DNA of 64,000 bases from FEN-1297 sp021817845 (GCA_021817845.1 JAKAFW010000001.1:1-64000), one strand, 5' to 3'; positions 35,326-45,474 are shown, counted from the first letter of the stretch. The notes: a model not told the origin generated them from the letters alone. Made by a program: numbers and translations.

Positions 35326-35623
35326 CTAAAAATTCCTCCATTTCCGAAGCAGCGCGTTTGTCACCCGCTTCTCTCGCTTTTATGATTCCTTTATTAAATA
35401 AATATTTTGCTTCTTCAATATTATTCTGATTTGATTTAAGAATGGCATACTGCATATAAGCAGGTACATAATTTGGGTCAGATTCTAATAGCGTCTTAAA
35501 ATATTTCTCGGCATTAATAAAATCTTTTTTAGCAACATACTCAAGCGCAATTCCATATCTTGTAAATGAATCGTTAGGATTCTGATTCAATAAATTCAAA
35601 AGAGCTTCAAGTCTATTTGTCAT
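35315..35623 (-). CDS. Small TPR-repeat protein
   Basis: 102 residues comprising about two to three tetratricopeptide repeats (FTRYGIALEYVAKKDFINAEKYFKTLLESDPNYVPAYMQYAIL, then NNIEEAKYLFNKGIIKA). It has no signal peptide. It sits between the pterin dehydratase (4-base overlap) and pyrE (11-base overlap), so it is made from the same mRNA; its partner is unknown. Confidence 0.8.
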   Translation of the reverse strand: MTNRLEALLNLLNQNPNDSFTRYGIALEYVAKKDFINAEKYFKTLLESDPNYVPAYMQYAILKSNQNNIEEAKYLFNKGIIKAREAGDKRAASEMEEFLDEL

Positions 35624-35904
35624 CCGGCAATAATTTCAATTTTATTTGCAAGATTAAAATCGTTCGCAGTAACACCGCCCGCGCTGTGTGTTGAAAGAAA
35701 TATCTTTACTTTATTCCATGAATGAATTAATATATCAGGATGATGATCCATCTTTTCAGCTTCAATGCCTATCTTGTTTACAAAATCAAGAGCGCCGCTA
35801 AAATCCTTCAACTTAAATTCCTTTTCAATTTTATTTTCAGAAAAAATCCACCCGCTTAAAGATTTTAGATTTTCATCTATTTCAACCCTCGTCAGTGTTA
35901 CCAT
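35620..35904 (-). CDS. phhB: 4a-hydroxytetrahydrobiopterin dehydratase
   Basis: 94 residues, the normal size of pterin-4a-carbinolamine dehydratases. The active-site pattern is present: EKMDHHPDILIHSWNKV, then STHSAGG and the C-terminal D in TANDFNLANKI. The reaction dehydrates 4a-hydroxytetrahydropterin, or the protein may have a molybdopterin-related role as in some bacteria. First gene of the overlapping phhB-TPR-pyrE-phosphatase run. Confidence 0.9.
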   Translation of the reverse strand: MVTLTRVEIDENLKSLSGWIFSENKIEKEFKLKDFSGALDFVNKIGIEAEKMDHHPDILIHSWNKVKIFLSTHSAGGVTANDFNLANKIEIIAG

Positions 35905-35929
35905 AGTTCCTCCGTGATTAAATGTTTAA

Positions 35930-35972
35930 CGAAAAAAAAGCGTATCAAATAAAGTTAATACGCTTTTTAATT
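35930..35972 (-). terminator. Rho-independent terminator of clpC
   Basis: AAAAAGCGTAT (35935-35945) and ATACGCTTTTT (35958-35968) form an 11-bp stem with a 12-base loop. On the minus strand it is followed by an 8-base T run. It lies 30 bases after the clpC stop and separates clpC from the phhB operon. Confidence 0.85.
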
Positions 35973-35997
35973 TATTGTTTCACAAATCATCCAAGAG

Positions 35998-38502
35998 CTA
36001 CGATTCTGTTGTGTCGCTTTTTTCTTTTTCCTCATGCGGAGAGTCCAAAGCGCTGTCATCTTCAATGAATACTAATTCATCAGTGTTTTCAAAATGCTTG
36101 GCTATAATTTTGGAACCTTCCTTAAATGAGCCGCGAAGTATCTCTTCGGCGATCATATCTTCAACATATTTTTGAATTGCTCGTCGTAAAGGTCTAGCGC
36201 CGTATTTCTGATCAAAACCTTTATCTACAAGAAAATTTTTGGCGGAATCCTCCATCTGCAATTCCAATTTATTCTCATGCATATTGTAATATAAGTCTTT
36301 AAGCTCGATGTCAATAATTTTAAGAATATCTGACTTCTCTAAATTTCTAAATACAATAGTTTCGTCAACACGGTTTAAAAATTCCGGATTGAATAATTTT
36401 TTCATTGCATCTTCAACTGTATTCTTAAGACTGGAATATTTATCCGCCTCGTTTTCGCCTCCGAAGCCAAATGAACCTATATTTTTTATATCACGCGCTC
36501 CGATGTTGGTTGTCATTATGATAATTGCATTTCTGAAATCAACCTTCCTTCCAAGGCTGTCTGTAAGCACTCCGTCATCAAGTACCTGCAAAAGAATGCT
36601 GAAAATATCCGGATGTGCTTTTTCTATTTCGTCGAATAGAACTACAGAGTATGGTCTACGGCGTACTTTTTCCGTTAGCTGTCCGCCTTCTTCATATCCT
36701 ACATATCCGGGAGGCGCTCCGACAAGCCGCGACAGTGAAAACTTTTCCATATATTCGCTCATATCAATTCTTATCAAAGCATTGTCTGAATCGAATAAAT
36801 AATGTGCAAGCACTTTGCACAACTCTGTTTTTCCGACACCCGTGGGACCAAGAAAAATAAAACTTCCGATTGGTCTGTTTGCTCTTTTTAATCCGGCTCT
36901 AGTTCTTCTAATTGCTTTTGTTAGCTTGGAAACGGCTTCGTCCTGACCAACAATCCTTTCTTTTAGCGATTTTTCCATCTTTAATAATTTTTCGGATTCG
37001 GTTTGCGCAACCCGGTTTACAGGGATACCCGTCATCATAGCAACTACAGTGGCAATGTCATCTTCGCTTACATCGTGGACTATATCTTTTGTCTTTGTTT
37101 CCCATTCTCGTTTAGCAATCTCAAGATCGGATTGGAGATTTCTTTCTTTGTCTCTTAATCGCGCAGCTTCTTCATAATCCTGCTTTTTTACTACCGAAGC
37201 CTTTTCCTGACGTACTTTCTCGATATCTTCTTCAAGATTCAAAATGTCCTGTGGCACTTCAAAGTTTCCCATGTGTACTCTTGAACCTGCTTCATCAATT
37301 ACGTCAATTGCTTTGTCAGGAAGATGCCTATCGGTTATGTACCGGTTGCTAAGCTTTACAGCAGCGTCAATTGCTTGTTTTGAATATTTTACATGATGAT
37401 GTTCTTCATATTTGAACTTTATGTTATCTAAAATTTGAATTGTCTCATCATAACTTGGAGGCTCAACCATTACTTTTTGAAATCGTCTGTCTAAAGCTCC
37501 GTCTGTCTCAATGTACTTTCTATATTCATCAAGCGTTGTCGCCCCTATACATTGTATGTCTCCTCGAGCTAATGCCGGCTTGAACATGTTTGAAGCATCA
37601 AGTGAACCGGATGCCCCGCCTGCTCCGACTATCGTATGAAGTTCATCAATAAAAAGAATTACTTCCTTTGCCTTTTCAAGCTCGTTCATCAATGCTTTCA
37701 TTCTTTCTTCAAATTGACCCCGGTATTTTGTGCCCGCTACCAATCCCGCTAGGTCCAACGTTACGACCCTCTTGTCCTGCAAAATTCTCGGAACTTTTCT
37801 TTGAATGATTCTTAATGCAAGACCTTCGGCTATTGCTGTTTTACCAACGCCCGGCTCTCCGATTAAAACTGGATTGTTCTTCTTTCGCCTGCTTAATATC
37901 TGAGCTACTCTTTCAATTTCTTTTTCTCTACCTACAACCGGATCCAACTTGTCTTCATTTCCAAGTTTTGTTAAGTCTCTTCCAAAATTATCAAGTACCG
38001 GAGTTTTTGTCCGCTCGATTTTTTTATCCGGAGGAGGAACCGTTGCACCCGCATCTTTAGGATTTTTAATGGTCAACATTGCATTAAGCTCAGAGCGTGC
38101 GGCATCGTATGTCACATTGAATTGATGAAGAATCTGCGTAGCAATGTTGTCTTCATCTCTTAAAAGCGAAAGTAGAAGATGCTCCGTACCGATAACGTCT
38201 GCCTTATATATTTTTGACTCGATCTGGGTAATCTTTAAAACTTTTTCTGCTTGCTTGGTTAACGGAATATTTCCGATTGTTAAAGTTCCCCCGGAAGTAC
38301 GAACAGTATCTTCAATAGCTTTTTTAAGTTTCATTAAGTCGCAGTCAAGATTTCTGAGAATTCTGACGGCGACACCTTGTCCTTCTCGAATAATTCCCAA
38401 TAATAGATGCTCCGTTCCGATATAATCATGTCCAAGCCTGAGTGCTTCCTCACGGCTTAGTCTAATTACATCCTGCAGTCTATCTGAAAAATTTCCTTCC
38501 AT
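35998..38502 (-). CDS. clpC: ATP-dependent Clp protease ATP-binding subunit ClpC
   Basis: 834 residues from ATG 38502. The double Clp N domain (FSDRLQDVIRLSREEALRLGHDYIGTEHLLLGI) is followed by AAA module 1 (GEPGVGKTAIAEGLA, LFIDELHTIVGAG), a UVR/M-domain (EKASVVKKQDYEEAARLRDKER) and AAA module 2 (GPTGVGKTELCKVLA, LFDEIEKAHPDIF). It has a ClpB/C C-terminal domain and an acidic tail. It unfolds substrates for ClpP. The longer frame to 38586 is rejected because AGGTGA lies right before ATG 38502. The terminator at 35930-35972 ends the message. Confidence 0.96.
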   Translation of the reverse strand: MEGNFSDRLQDVIRLSREEALRLGHDYIGTEHLLLGIIREGQGVAVRILRNLDCDLMKLKKAIEDTVRTSGGTLTIGNIPLTKQAEKVLKITQIESKIYKADVIGTEHLLLSLLRDEDNIATQILHQFNVTYDAARSELNAMLTIKNPKDAGATVPPPDKKIERTKTPVLDNFGRDLTKLGNEDKLDPVVGREKEIERVAQILSRRKKNNPVLIGEPGVGKTAIAEGLALRIIQRKVPRILQDKRVVTLDLAGLVAGTKYRGQFEERMKALMNELEKAKEVILFIDELHTIVGAGGASGSLDASNMFKPALARGDIQCIGATTLDEYRKYIETDGALDRRFQKVMVEPPSYDETIQILDNIKFKYEEHHHVKYSKQAIDAAVKLSNRYITDRHLPDKAIDVIDEAGSRVHMGNFEVPQDILNLEEDIEKVRQEKASVVKKQDYEEAARLRDKERNLQSDLEIAKREWETKTKDIVHDVSEDDIATVVAMMTGIPVNRVAQTESEKLLKMEKSLKERIVGQDEAVSKLTKAIRRTRAGLKRANRPIGSFIFLGPTGVGKTELCKVLAHYLFDSDNALIRIDMSEYMEKFSLSRLVGAPPGYVGYEEGGQLTEKVRRRPYSVVLFDEIEKAHPDIFSILLQVLDDGVLTDSLGRKVDFRNAIIIMTTNIGARDIKNIGSFGFGGENEADKYSSLKNTVEDAMKKLFNPEFLNRVDETIVFRNLEKSDILKIIDIELKDLYYNMHENKLELQMEDSAKNFLVDKGFDQKYGARPLRRAIQKYVEDMIAEEILRGSFKEGSKIIAKHFENTDELVFIEDDSALDSPHEEKEKSDTTES

Positions 38503-39189
38503 GGTATCACCTATTTTTTGTTTAATACTAAAACAAGATTTCCTATTAAATATTTTAGATAAATATAAAGATTGATTCCCCGCCAATCAAGGTTATGTAA
38601 AGTAGCAAGGGAAATCATTATTTCCTGTGTAAATATAGCTAATTTTTTGCTTTGACTGTATGCTTTGGAATAGCAGCATCAGATTTATGATTTGCGACAT
38701 AAATCTAAACTGCAATAATGATCTCGACAAAAAACTTAGCCAAAACCTTTGTAAACGAATTCTAAATGATTAGTACTTAAATCTTTACTTACTTGTCAGG
38801 AAAATTTATAATTCAACTTTTAATATTACTGCCTTGCCTTGGGCAATTATTGTACTTGAGATTTCTGCTTTTACCGGGAGGATCCTTTAAGCCTATTTAT
38901 TATCTCTAATTACAGATAATGGTGTTGCGTTTATTTACAAGATGAATTGAATTCCTCTTTGTCATTTCGAAGGAGTCCGCCGGTGCCTGTCCCGTTTACC
39001 CCGTTTGCGGGGTTTGTGGGGAGAAATCCCCTATATAGCACTGTCACTCATATTTACCTGGAGATTTCTTCCACCTATCGGGGGATTGAGTCCGCCGCGC
39101 TATGACTTAAATCCTATAAAATCGCTAAATTATTCTTATATTTGCCCCTCTCTTTTTAAGAATTATAATGCAAAGGAAATTATTCGGTT
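38503..39189. other. 687-bp intergenic region with one repeat
   Basis: This region lies between the clpC and ABC-F genes, which are transcribed divergently. I see AT-rich DNA without a credible gene, a GTCAT-bounded repeat (38961-39106), and a TATATTTG sequence at 39137-39144 that matches the Bacteroidota -7 element, about 45 bases before the ABC-F start. Confidence 0.6.
38961..39106. repeat. GTCAT...ATGAC-bounded inverted repeat module C
   Basis: It begins GTCATTTCGAAGGAGTCCGCCGG, contains GGGGAGAAATCCCC and the answering GGAGATTTCTTCC, and ends GGGATTGAGTCCGCCGCGCTATGAC. The layout is the same as in the two modules at 4532-4753, with a different middle. Confidence 0.6.
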
Positions 39190-40815
39190 ATGCTTAGCAC
39201 AAGTAATATTAGTTTAAGATACGGTAAGCGTGTTCTGTTTGAAGAAGTTAATATAAAATTTACTCCCGGTAACTGTTACGGAATTATTGGAGCAAACGGA
39301 GCGGGCAAATCAACTTTTCTAAAAATTTTAGCAAATGAAATTGACCCTGCTTCAGGCGACGTGATTATTACCCCGGGACAAAGGCTCGCAGTACTTAAAC
39401 AAAATCAGTTTGAGTTCGATGAGATTGAAGTATTAAAAACTGTAATTGCGGGGCATAAAAAACTATTCCAAATAATGGAAGAAAAAGATGCTTTATATTT
39501 AAAGCCCGATTTCTCTGATGAAGATGGGATACAAGCTTCCGTACTTGAAGGGGAATTTGCAGAGCTTAACGGTTGGGAAGCAGAAGCTGAAGCATCTTCT
39601 CTCCTTGTTGCGCTCGGTATTAAAAATGACCTACACAATAAAAAAATGGCTGAACTTACCGGCAATGAAAAAGTAAAAGTACTGCTGGCTCAGGCGCTTT
39701 TTGGTAATCCCGATATCCTTTTATTGGATGAACCGACTAATCATCTTGATATTCACTCAATCAATTGGCTTGAAGAGTTTTTAATCAACTTCAAAAATAC
39801 CGTTATTGTTGTTTCCCACGACAGGCACTTTCTGAATAACGTTTGTACTCACATAGCTGATATCGATTATGGAAAAATAACCATCTTTACAGGTAATTAT
39901 GATTTCTGGCTGGAGTCAAGCCAGCTTGCCTCTCAACAAGCAAAAGATGCTAATAAAAAAACTGAGTTAAAAATGAAAGAACTTCAGGAATTTATTGCAA
40001 GGTTTAGCGCCAACGCTTCAAAATCTAAACAAGCTACTTCAAGAAAAAAACTTCTGGAAAAATTAACTATTGATGAGATAAAACCTTCATCAAGAAAAAT
40101 GCCCTACATTAATTTTAAGCCGGAAAGACTTCCGGGCGATAATGTTGTCGAAATTAAAAATATTTCCAAATCGCTGGAAGGTGAAGATGTATTTCGTGAT
40201 CTCTCTTTCAAAGTAGACCGCGGAGACAAAATTGCTTTCGTTGGCTCACACGATCATTCCAAAACAACTTTATTTAAAGTTTTGATGGAAGAAATTAAAC
40301 CTGACGCCGGAGAATGCGAATGGGGAGTAACTACGGTACAATCTTATTTCCCTAAGGAAAATTCATCTTACTTTAATGTTGATTTAAACTTAATCGATTG
40401 GCTGCGCCAGTACTCAAAAGAAAAAGATGAAACATTTATAAGAGGATTTTTAGGTAGAATGCTCTTCTCCGGTGATGAATCCTTGAAGAAGGCAAATGTA
40501 CTCTCCGGAGGAGAAAAAGTACGCTGTATGATTGCAAGAATGATGTTGAGCGGAGCAAATTTTCTAATTCTTGATGAGCCGACTAACCATCTCGATCTTG
40601 AAGCGATAACCGCCTTAAATAACGGCTTGATAAATTTTACCGGGACAGTCTTATTTGTTTCGCATGATCATCAATTTATTCAAACTATTGCAAATAGAAT
40701 AATTGAAATCACTCCTAACGGAATGGTTGATAAGAAGATGACTTTTGATGAATATATGGATGATCCTGCAGTTCAGAAGCTTCGTGATACTTTACACGAA
40801 ATTGAAATGGTGTGA
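39190..40815 (+). CDS. ABC-F family ATPase, YbiT-like, with one degenerate nucleotide site
   Basis: 541 residues with two fused ATPase domains and no membrane part, the ABC-F layout that acts on ribosomes. Domain 1 has Walker A GANGAGKST and Walker B ILLLDEPTNHLD, but its signature is ELTGNEKVKVLLAQ instead of LSGGE. Domain 2 has an intact signature (LSGGEKVRCMIARMML) and Walker B, but its Walker A is GSHDHSKTT, missing two glycines. Both defects fall in the same composite ATP site, so one site is canonical and one is degenerate. The linker (ARFSANASKSKQATSRKKLLEKL) is the P-site tRNA interaction motif region. The order of motifs is most like YbiT. Confidence 0.88.
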   Translation: MLSTSNISLRYGKRVLFEEVNIKFTPGNCYGIIGANGAGKSTFLKILANEIDPASGDVIITPGQRLAVLKQNQFEFDEIEVLKTVIAGHKKLFQIMEEKDALYLKPDFSDEDGIQASVLEGEFAELNGWEAEAEASSLLVALGIKNDLHNKKMAELTGNEKVKVLLAQALFGNPDILLLDEPTNHLDIHSINWLEEFLINFKNTVIVVSHDRHFLNNVCTHIADIDYGKITIFTGNYDFWLESSQLASQQAKDANKKTELKMKELQEFIARFSANASKSKQATSRKKLLEKLTIDEIKPSSRKMPYINFKPERLPGDNVVEIKNISKSLEGEDVFRDLSFKVDRGDKIAFVGSHDHSKTTLFKVLMEEIKPDAGECEWGVTTVQSYFPKENSSYFNVDLNLIDWLRQYSKEKDETFIRGFLGRMLFSGDESLKKANVLSGGEKVRCMIARMMLSGANFLILDEPTNHLDLEAITALNNGLINFTGTVLFVSHDHQFIQTIANRIIEITPNGMVDKKMTFDEYMDDPAVQKLRDTLHEIEMV

Positions 40816-41244
40816 AATACTGTCTTGAAAACAGTGTGAAATTTTTGCGTTTTACCGTTAGCTCCCGGCAGTCGGCCATTTTGTCCGAACTAAGTTTTTT
40901 TCACCCCGTTTTTGCCTTAATTTTACCAATTTCTGCTAGGCCTATGACAAGCCTCCGCCAACCCTATAATTCTCAACTAAAAATTTTAGAAAAAAAAGTC
41001 GGCCAAAATGGCCGATACTTATTCTTATAAGTAAAACTGCTTACAGATTTTCCGTTGCTAAATACTATTAATAGCGTTCAATAAAAATGAGGCATAAATT
41101 TTGACTTTTAGTAAGCTATATAGATTGTTTTATCAATCCGTAGTATTAAATAATACTCCAATACTTCCAATACTCCAACACCCCAATTAAACCTTCACCT
41201 AATAAAAGTTGACTAATTAGTAAAATATTTCTTGAAAAAAATCT
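40816..41244. other. 429-bp intergenic region with hairpin repeats
   Basis: Downstream of the ABC-F gene GTCGGCCATTTT (40871-40882) is answered by the hairpin TCGGCCAAAATGGCCGA (40999-41015), which may serve as a terminator. Further on there is a run of CCAATACTTCCAATACTCC-type repeats (41154-41190). I see no gene. Confidence 0.5.
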
Positions 41245-44046
41245 ATGAAATTAAAACATTTACTATACCTCATAATATTTTATACCATAAATATTTTCCC
41301 TCAAAGCTTTTCTATCAGCGGTCAGGTTGCGGATCAATCAAATAAAAAAGTCCTCGGGAATGCAAATGTCTTGCTTACTCATAATACCGATTCTAAGGTC
41401 TTTGGAATGACCTCCGATAATCAGGGAAGGTTTTCGTTTGGCTATTTATTTCCCGGGAAATATCTGCTTACCATTAGTTATATAGGCTATAAAACATACG
41501 TCAAGAATATCGAAATAAAGGATAGAGCGGTTGATCTTGGTACAATTTATTTATCACCCGTAGGAGTTAGGATCAATACTGTTAATATTACTGCCAATGC
41601 TATTCCTGCCGAACTTAAAGGCGATACATCCGAATATAATGCTGGCGCATTCAAAACAAATAAAGATGCTTCTGCCGAAGATCTTTTGACAAAAATGCCG
41701 GGTGTTACAATACAGAATGGTACTGTTCAGGCACAGGGTGAAAATGTTACGCAAGTGTTGGTTGATGGTAAACCGTTTTTTGGCAGTGATCCTAGCGCTG
41801 CATTAAAAAATCTTCCAGCCGGAGTAATTGAAAAAGTGCAGGTTTATGATCAGAAGAGCGACCAGGCGCAGTTTACAGGTTTTGACGACGGCAATACAAA
41901 TAAGACTATCAACTTTGTTACAAGATTCCGGCATAAACCTGGAACATTCGGAAAATTTACCGGTGGTTATGGAAATGATTCGAGATACACAACTGGTGGA
42001 TCACTAAATATTTTCAACGGTGATCAAAGGATTACCGTTCTTGCACAAATAAATAATATTAACCAGCAAAATTTTTCCATAGGAGATATTTTAGGAGTTA
42101 TGTCTGGTTCCGGTAGAATGTACATGCTTGGCAATGGGGGACAAAGACCTCCGGGAGGCGGAAGAGGTCCCGGTTTCGGAGGGGGAGGTCCAGGAGGTAT
42201 AAATATTTCCAACTTCCTTGTAAGCCAAACTTCAGGACTTATTACAACTAAGGCTTTTGGACTAAATTATTCTGATAAATGGGGAAGTAAAATTGACATA
42301 ACAGGTAGCTATTTTTTTAATTATACAAATAACGATGCCGAATCATCAACAAATAGAAATTATATCCTGTCTTCCTCAGAACAAAATTATAATGAATCTA
42401 ATTCATCGAATACTTCAAATATCAATCACCGTTTTAACATGAGACTCAATTATCAAATGGATACTTCTAATTCTATTTTGTTTACTCCTTCTTTTACTGC
42501 CCAGCAGAACAATGGTGTAAGCAATGTCTTTGGCATTACATCTTCCGGCATAGATAAGTTGAATTCAACTAATAATTTGTTTAATTCTAATCTTTCCGGC
42601 ATTAGTACAAGTAGTGATTTGTTGTTTCGTCATAAATTTGAAAAAGCCGGCAGAACTTTATCCGTTGATTTTAACGGCTCTGTAAATAATAATTCCGGCG
42701 ACAATAAACTTTATGCCGAAGATCTTTTCTATAGTGGCAGCACTACTTCTGATACAATAAATCAAACTTCACATTTAATGCAGCATGGATACAGTGGTTC
42801 CACCAACATAGTTTATACCGAACCGGTAAGCAATAACGGCATATTGCAGTTTGATTCAAAATTTTATTATTCTCAGGATAACAGTGATCAGAAAGCTTTC
42901 GATATTTCAAATAATAATTCTTATTCGCCTCTGGACACATCATTAAGTAATGTTGCAAGAAAAATTTATAGGAATCAAAGTTATGGGACAGGATATCGCT
43001 TCAGAGAAAATGATTTAATCTTTTCATTAAATCTTAATTATAATATCGCCCAGCTTGAAAACAATCAGGCATTCCCACAACAAGGAAATATCGAACGGAC
43101 TTTCCACTCAATTTTACCGTCGTTCTTTTTCCGCTATAATATATCTCGAGGAAACAATCTCCGGATTTTCTACAGGACAAATAATGATGATCCAAATATT
43201 AATCAATTACAAAATGTATTGAATAATTCAGACCCAACACAGTTGAGCATTGGCAATCCTAATCTTGGTCAGGATTATAAACATTCATTTATTTTACGTT
43301 ATCTTCATATGAATGGTAGGCACATGCCGTTCTTCCTTTTATTGGGTGCAACGGTTACGCAAAATTATATCGGGAATAACGCAATAATTGCAGAAAAAGA
43401 CACCCTCGTGTTAAATAATATTCAATTAAACAGAGGTACAAGAATCTCTTTTCCTGTAAACCTAAACGGATATGTAAATCTTCATTCATTTGCGAACTAT
43501 GGATTGCCGTTAGACTTTTTGAAATCAATTCTTAATTTTAATATAAACGCTAGCTATACCCGGACACCTGGAATAATTAATAACATAACCAACTATGCAA
43601 ATTCCAGCACCTATGGCGCAGGATTTGTTTTAGGAAGTAATATAAGCGATAAGGTCGATTTTACTCTAACAAGCAACAGCAGCTATAATTATGTTAACAA
43701 CAGCGTTCAGGGGAATAATAACAACAATTATTTTACTCAAATTACCGGGATAAGATTTTATTGGGAATTCTGGAGGGGTATCTTTTTGGACAATAATATT
43801 AATGACCAATATAACAAAGGCTTGACAAGCGCATATACGCCAAATATTTTATTGTGGAATTTAAGTATTGGGAAGAAAATATTCAGTAATGAAAGTGGCG
43901 AAATAAGGTTTACCACTAATGATATATTAAACCAGAATACAAACATACAACACAACGTCACCGACTCTTATATAGAGGATGTAAAAACAAATGTACTCGG
44001 CAGATATTTTTTGCTTTCATTCATATACAACTTAAGATCGTTTTGA
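41245..44046 (+). CDS. Outer-membrane receptor, TonB-dependent/OMP_b-brl_3 type
   Basis: 933 residues. A signal peptide (MKLKHLLYLIIFYTINIFPQ) is followed by a carboxypeptidase-like regulatory domain (FSISGQVADQSNKKVLGNANVLL, about residues 25-105). Next comes a plug-like domain (AEDLLTKMPGVTIQNGTVQAQGENVTQVLVDGKPFFGSDP, about 125-200) and a long beta barrel. A Gly/Pro-rich insert (GGQRPPGGGRGPGFGGGGPGG) sits near residue 300. No clear TonB box can be identified. It resembles outer-membrane beta-barrel proteins of Bacteroidota for which the ligand is unknown. Confidence 0.88.
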   Translation: MKLKHLLYLIIFYTINIFPQSFSISGQVADQSNKKVLGNANVLLTHNTDSKVFGMTSDNQGRFSFGYLFPGKYLLTISYIGYKTYVKNIEIKDRAVDLGTIYLSPVGVRINTVNITANAIPAELKGDTSEYNAGAFKTNKDASAEDLLTKMPGVTIQNGTVQAQGENVTQVLVDGKPFFGSDPSAALKNLPAGVIEKVQVYDQKSDQAQFTGFDDGNTNKTINFVTRFRHKPGTFGKFTGGYGNDSRYTTGGSLNIFNGDQRITVLAQINNINQQNFSIGDILGVMSGSGRMYMLGNGGQRPPGGGRGPGFGGGGPGGINISNFLVSQTSGLITTKAFGLNYSDKWGSKIDITGSYFFNYTNNDAESSTNRNYILSSSEQNYNESNSSNTSNINHRFNMRLNYQMDTSNSILFTPSFTAQQNNGVSNVFGITSSGIDKLNSTNNLFNSNLSGISTSSDLLFRHKFEKAGRTLSVDFNGSVNNNSGDNKLYAEDLFYSGSTTSDTINQTSHLMQHGYSGSTNIVYTEPVSNNGILQFDSKFYYSQDNSDQKAFDISNNNSYSPLDTSLSNVARKIYRNQSYGTGYRFRENDLIFSLNLNYNIAQLENNQAFPQQGNIERTFHSILPSFFFRYNISRGNNLRIFYRTNNDDPNINQLQNVLNNSDPTQLSIGNPNLGQDYKHSFILRYLHMNGRHMPFFLLLGATVTQNYIGNNAIIAEKDTLVLNNIQLNRGTRISFPVNLNGYVNLHSFANYGLPLDFLKSILNFNINASYTRTPGIINNITNYANSSTYGAGFVLGSNISDKVDFTLTSNSSYNYVNNSVQGNNNNNYFTQITGIRFYWEFWRGIFLDNNINDQYNKGLTSAYTPNILLWNLSIGKKIFSNESGEIRFTTNDILNQNTNIQHNVTDSYIEDVKTNVLGRYFLLSFIYNLRSF

Positions 44047-44075
44047 TTACCCAAAATTGCTAAACTTAAAAACAT

Positions 44076-44103
44076 AAAAAAAAGCTGTCATTCGGCAGCC
44101 TTA
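44076..44103 (-). terminator. Terminator for the minus-strand T9SS protein gene
   Basis: On the minus strand, GGCTGCC and GACAGCT form a short hairpin (GCTG paired with CAGC, imperfect) followed by eight T residues. It lies just past the stop at 44124. Confidence 0.6.
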
Positions 44104-44123
44104 ATAATGAATTAAAATTAAAC

Positions 44124-45401
44124 TTACTTTAAAAGTAACATCTTCTTAACACTTACAAAATCTCCGGTAGTAATTCTATAAAAGTAAATTCCACTTGCAA
44201 GATTGTTCCCATTAAATTCAACTCTATAGTTACCGGCATTCTTTTCTTCATTTAACAAAGTTGCTACTTCATTTCCTAATACATCGTAAACTTTAATTAC
44301 TACAATACTTTTTTTAGGTATTGCATAATTTATTATTGTATTGGGGTTAAAAGGATTTGGGTAATTTTGCTGAAGTAGAAAAGCCAAAGGTATCGGATTA
44401 TGCTCATTTTTAACTTCGCTTGGAATTTGTCTTTTATAAACCCTTACTGTCCCGTTATAACTATCTGTTACGTAAAAAATTGAACCGTCTGGACTTGTGG
44501 CAATGCTGGTTCCACCTGCAGTAAATGTTTGTATAACAGAATTATCAGCAAGCGAAATGATTAACTTCTCAAAACTACCTGCTACAAAAGCGTATTTATC
44601 ATCCGATGTAATAGCTATATTTTGAAAGCCGGTATTATAGGATAAATAAGAAATTTTATTTGTTACCGAATTACTTATTAATGAAACACGGTCAAGCGAA
44701 TCCCCGTCAAAGATGAGCGCCTCATTTCCATTATGCAAGATTGCGACACCGTAAGAACCGGACGATATACCGGCAATATTTTGAATTTCTGAAGTGAGTA
44801 GGTTTACTTTTTTAGGAGAATCAGAACTAAATGTTGTTACAATTGCCGAACCTCCGTCTGGCGTGATTGCAATTCCCTCAAGTTCACCTGACGTATTTAC
44901 AGGAATAAAAGACGTCACGGAACTTTTACCTGTCGCATCAATTAATCTCACTCCCTGTTGAGTACAACCTGAGCTTAAATCCGGATAAACAGCGTTTTGA
45001 CCGTTAGGCGTTACGGCAATTCCATAAAGAGTAGTACCCGCACAAGGTGCTGTAAAAACTCCCTTAATTGAATGATTAAATAAATCAATGAATATTGTTT
45101 TGTGTAATGTGTTTACGAGAGCTGTTGAGTCATTCGGTGCGATAGTTACAGCGTTAGGATAGTTTTCTATAGAACTGATATCAATGTTGGAAACAGAATA
45201 GTTTGAGGTAGAAATAATCTTAACTGATCCGGGGTTAGTATTATTTGTAACGACCAATTTACTTCCATCCGAAGTAATGGCAATTCCTGATGAATTAACT
45301 CCGGTTGTTATGGAAGTATCGAATGACCATTGTGCAAATGACGGAGAGGTAAGAAATATTGTAATTATAACTATCGGTGTGAGCGCCTTAAAAATCTTCA
45401 T
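44124..45401 (-). CDS. Secreted beta-propeller protein with T9SS sorting domain
   Basis: 425 residues from ATG 45401, preceded by AAGGAG. It has a signal peptide (MKIFKALTPIVIITIFLTSPSFAQ) and a middle of repeated short blades such as GIAITSDGSKLVVTNN, TIAPNDSTALVN and GIAITPDGGSAIVTTF (YVTN-type beta-propeller). The C-terminus is a type IX sorting domain (NYPNPFNPNTIINY, VYDVLGNEVATLLNEEKNAGNY, SGIYFYRI). It should be surface-exposed or secreted. The frame runs on to 45557, but that part overlaps the next gene and lacks a signal peptide. Confidence 0.87.
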   Translation of the reverse strand: MKIFKALTPIVIITIFLTSPSFAQWSFDTSITTGVNSSGIAITSDGSKLVVTNNTNPGSVKIISTSNYSVSNIDISSIENYPNAVTIAPNDSTALVNTLHKTIFIDLFNHSIKGVFTAPCAGTTLYGIAVTPNGQNAVYPDLSSGCTQQGVRLIDATGKSSVTSFIPVNTSGELEGIAITPDGGSAIVTTFSSDSPKKVNLLTSEIQNIAGISSGSYGVAILHNGNEALIFDGDSLDRVSLISNSVTNKISYLSYNTGFQNIAITSDDKYAFVAGSFEKLIISLADNSVIQTFTAGGTSIATSPDGSIFYVTDSYNGTVRVYKRQIPSEVKNEHNPIPLAFLLQQNYPNPFNPNTIINYAIPKKSIVVIKVYDVLGNEVATLLNEEKNAGNYRVEFNGNNLASGIYFYRITTGDFVSVKKMLLLK

Positions 45402-45474
45402 GAATAACTCCTTTCTTAAAAGGGAATACGCATTATACAAATAGTCCACTCCGCCAGGTAAGATGACTAAAAAA

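Noticed and set aside
39005..39217. 70-codon plus-strand ORF upstream of the ABC-F gene
   Set aside because: It runs through the GTCAT-bounded repeat and into the ABC-F start; the composition is set by the repeat.
40999..41015. Hairpin TCGGCCAAAATGGCCGA as a definite terminator
   Set aside because: The stem is perfect but there is no adequate T run right after it, and it is 180 bases past the stop, so I only mention it in the intergenic entry.
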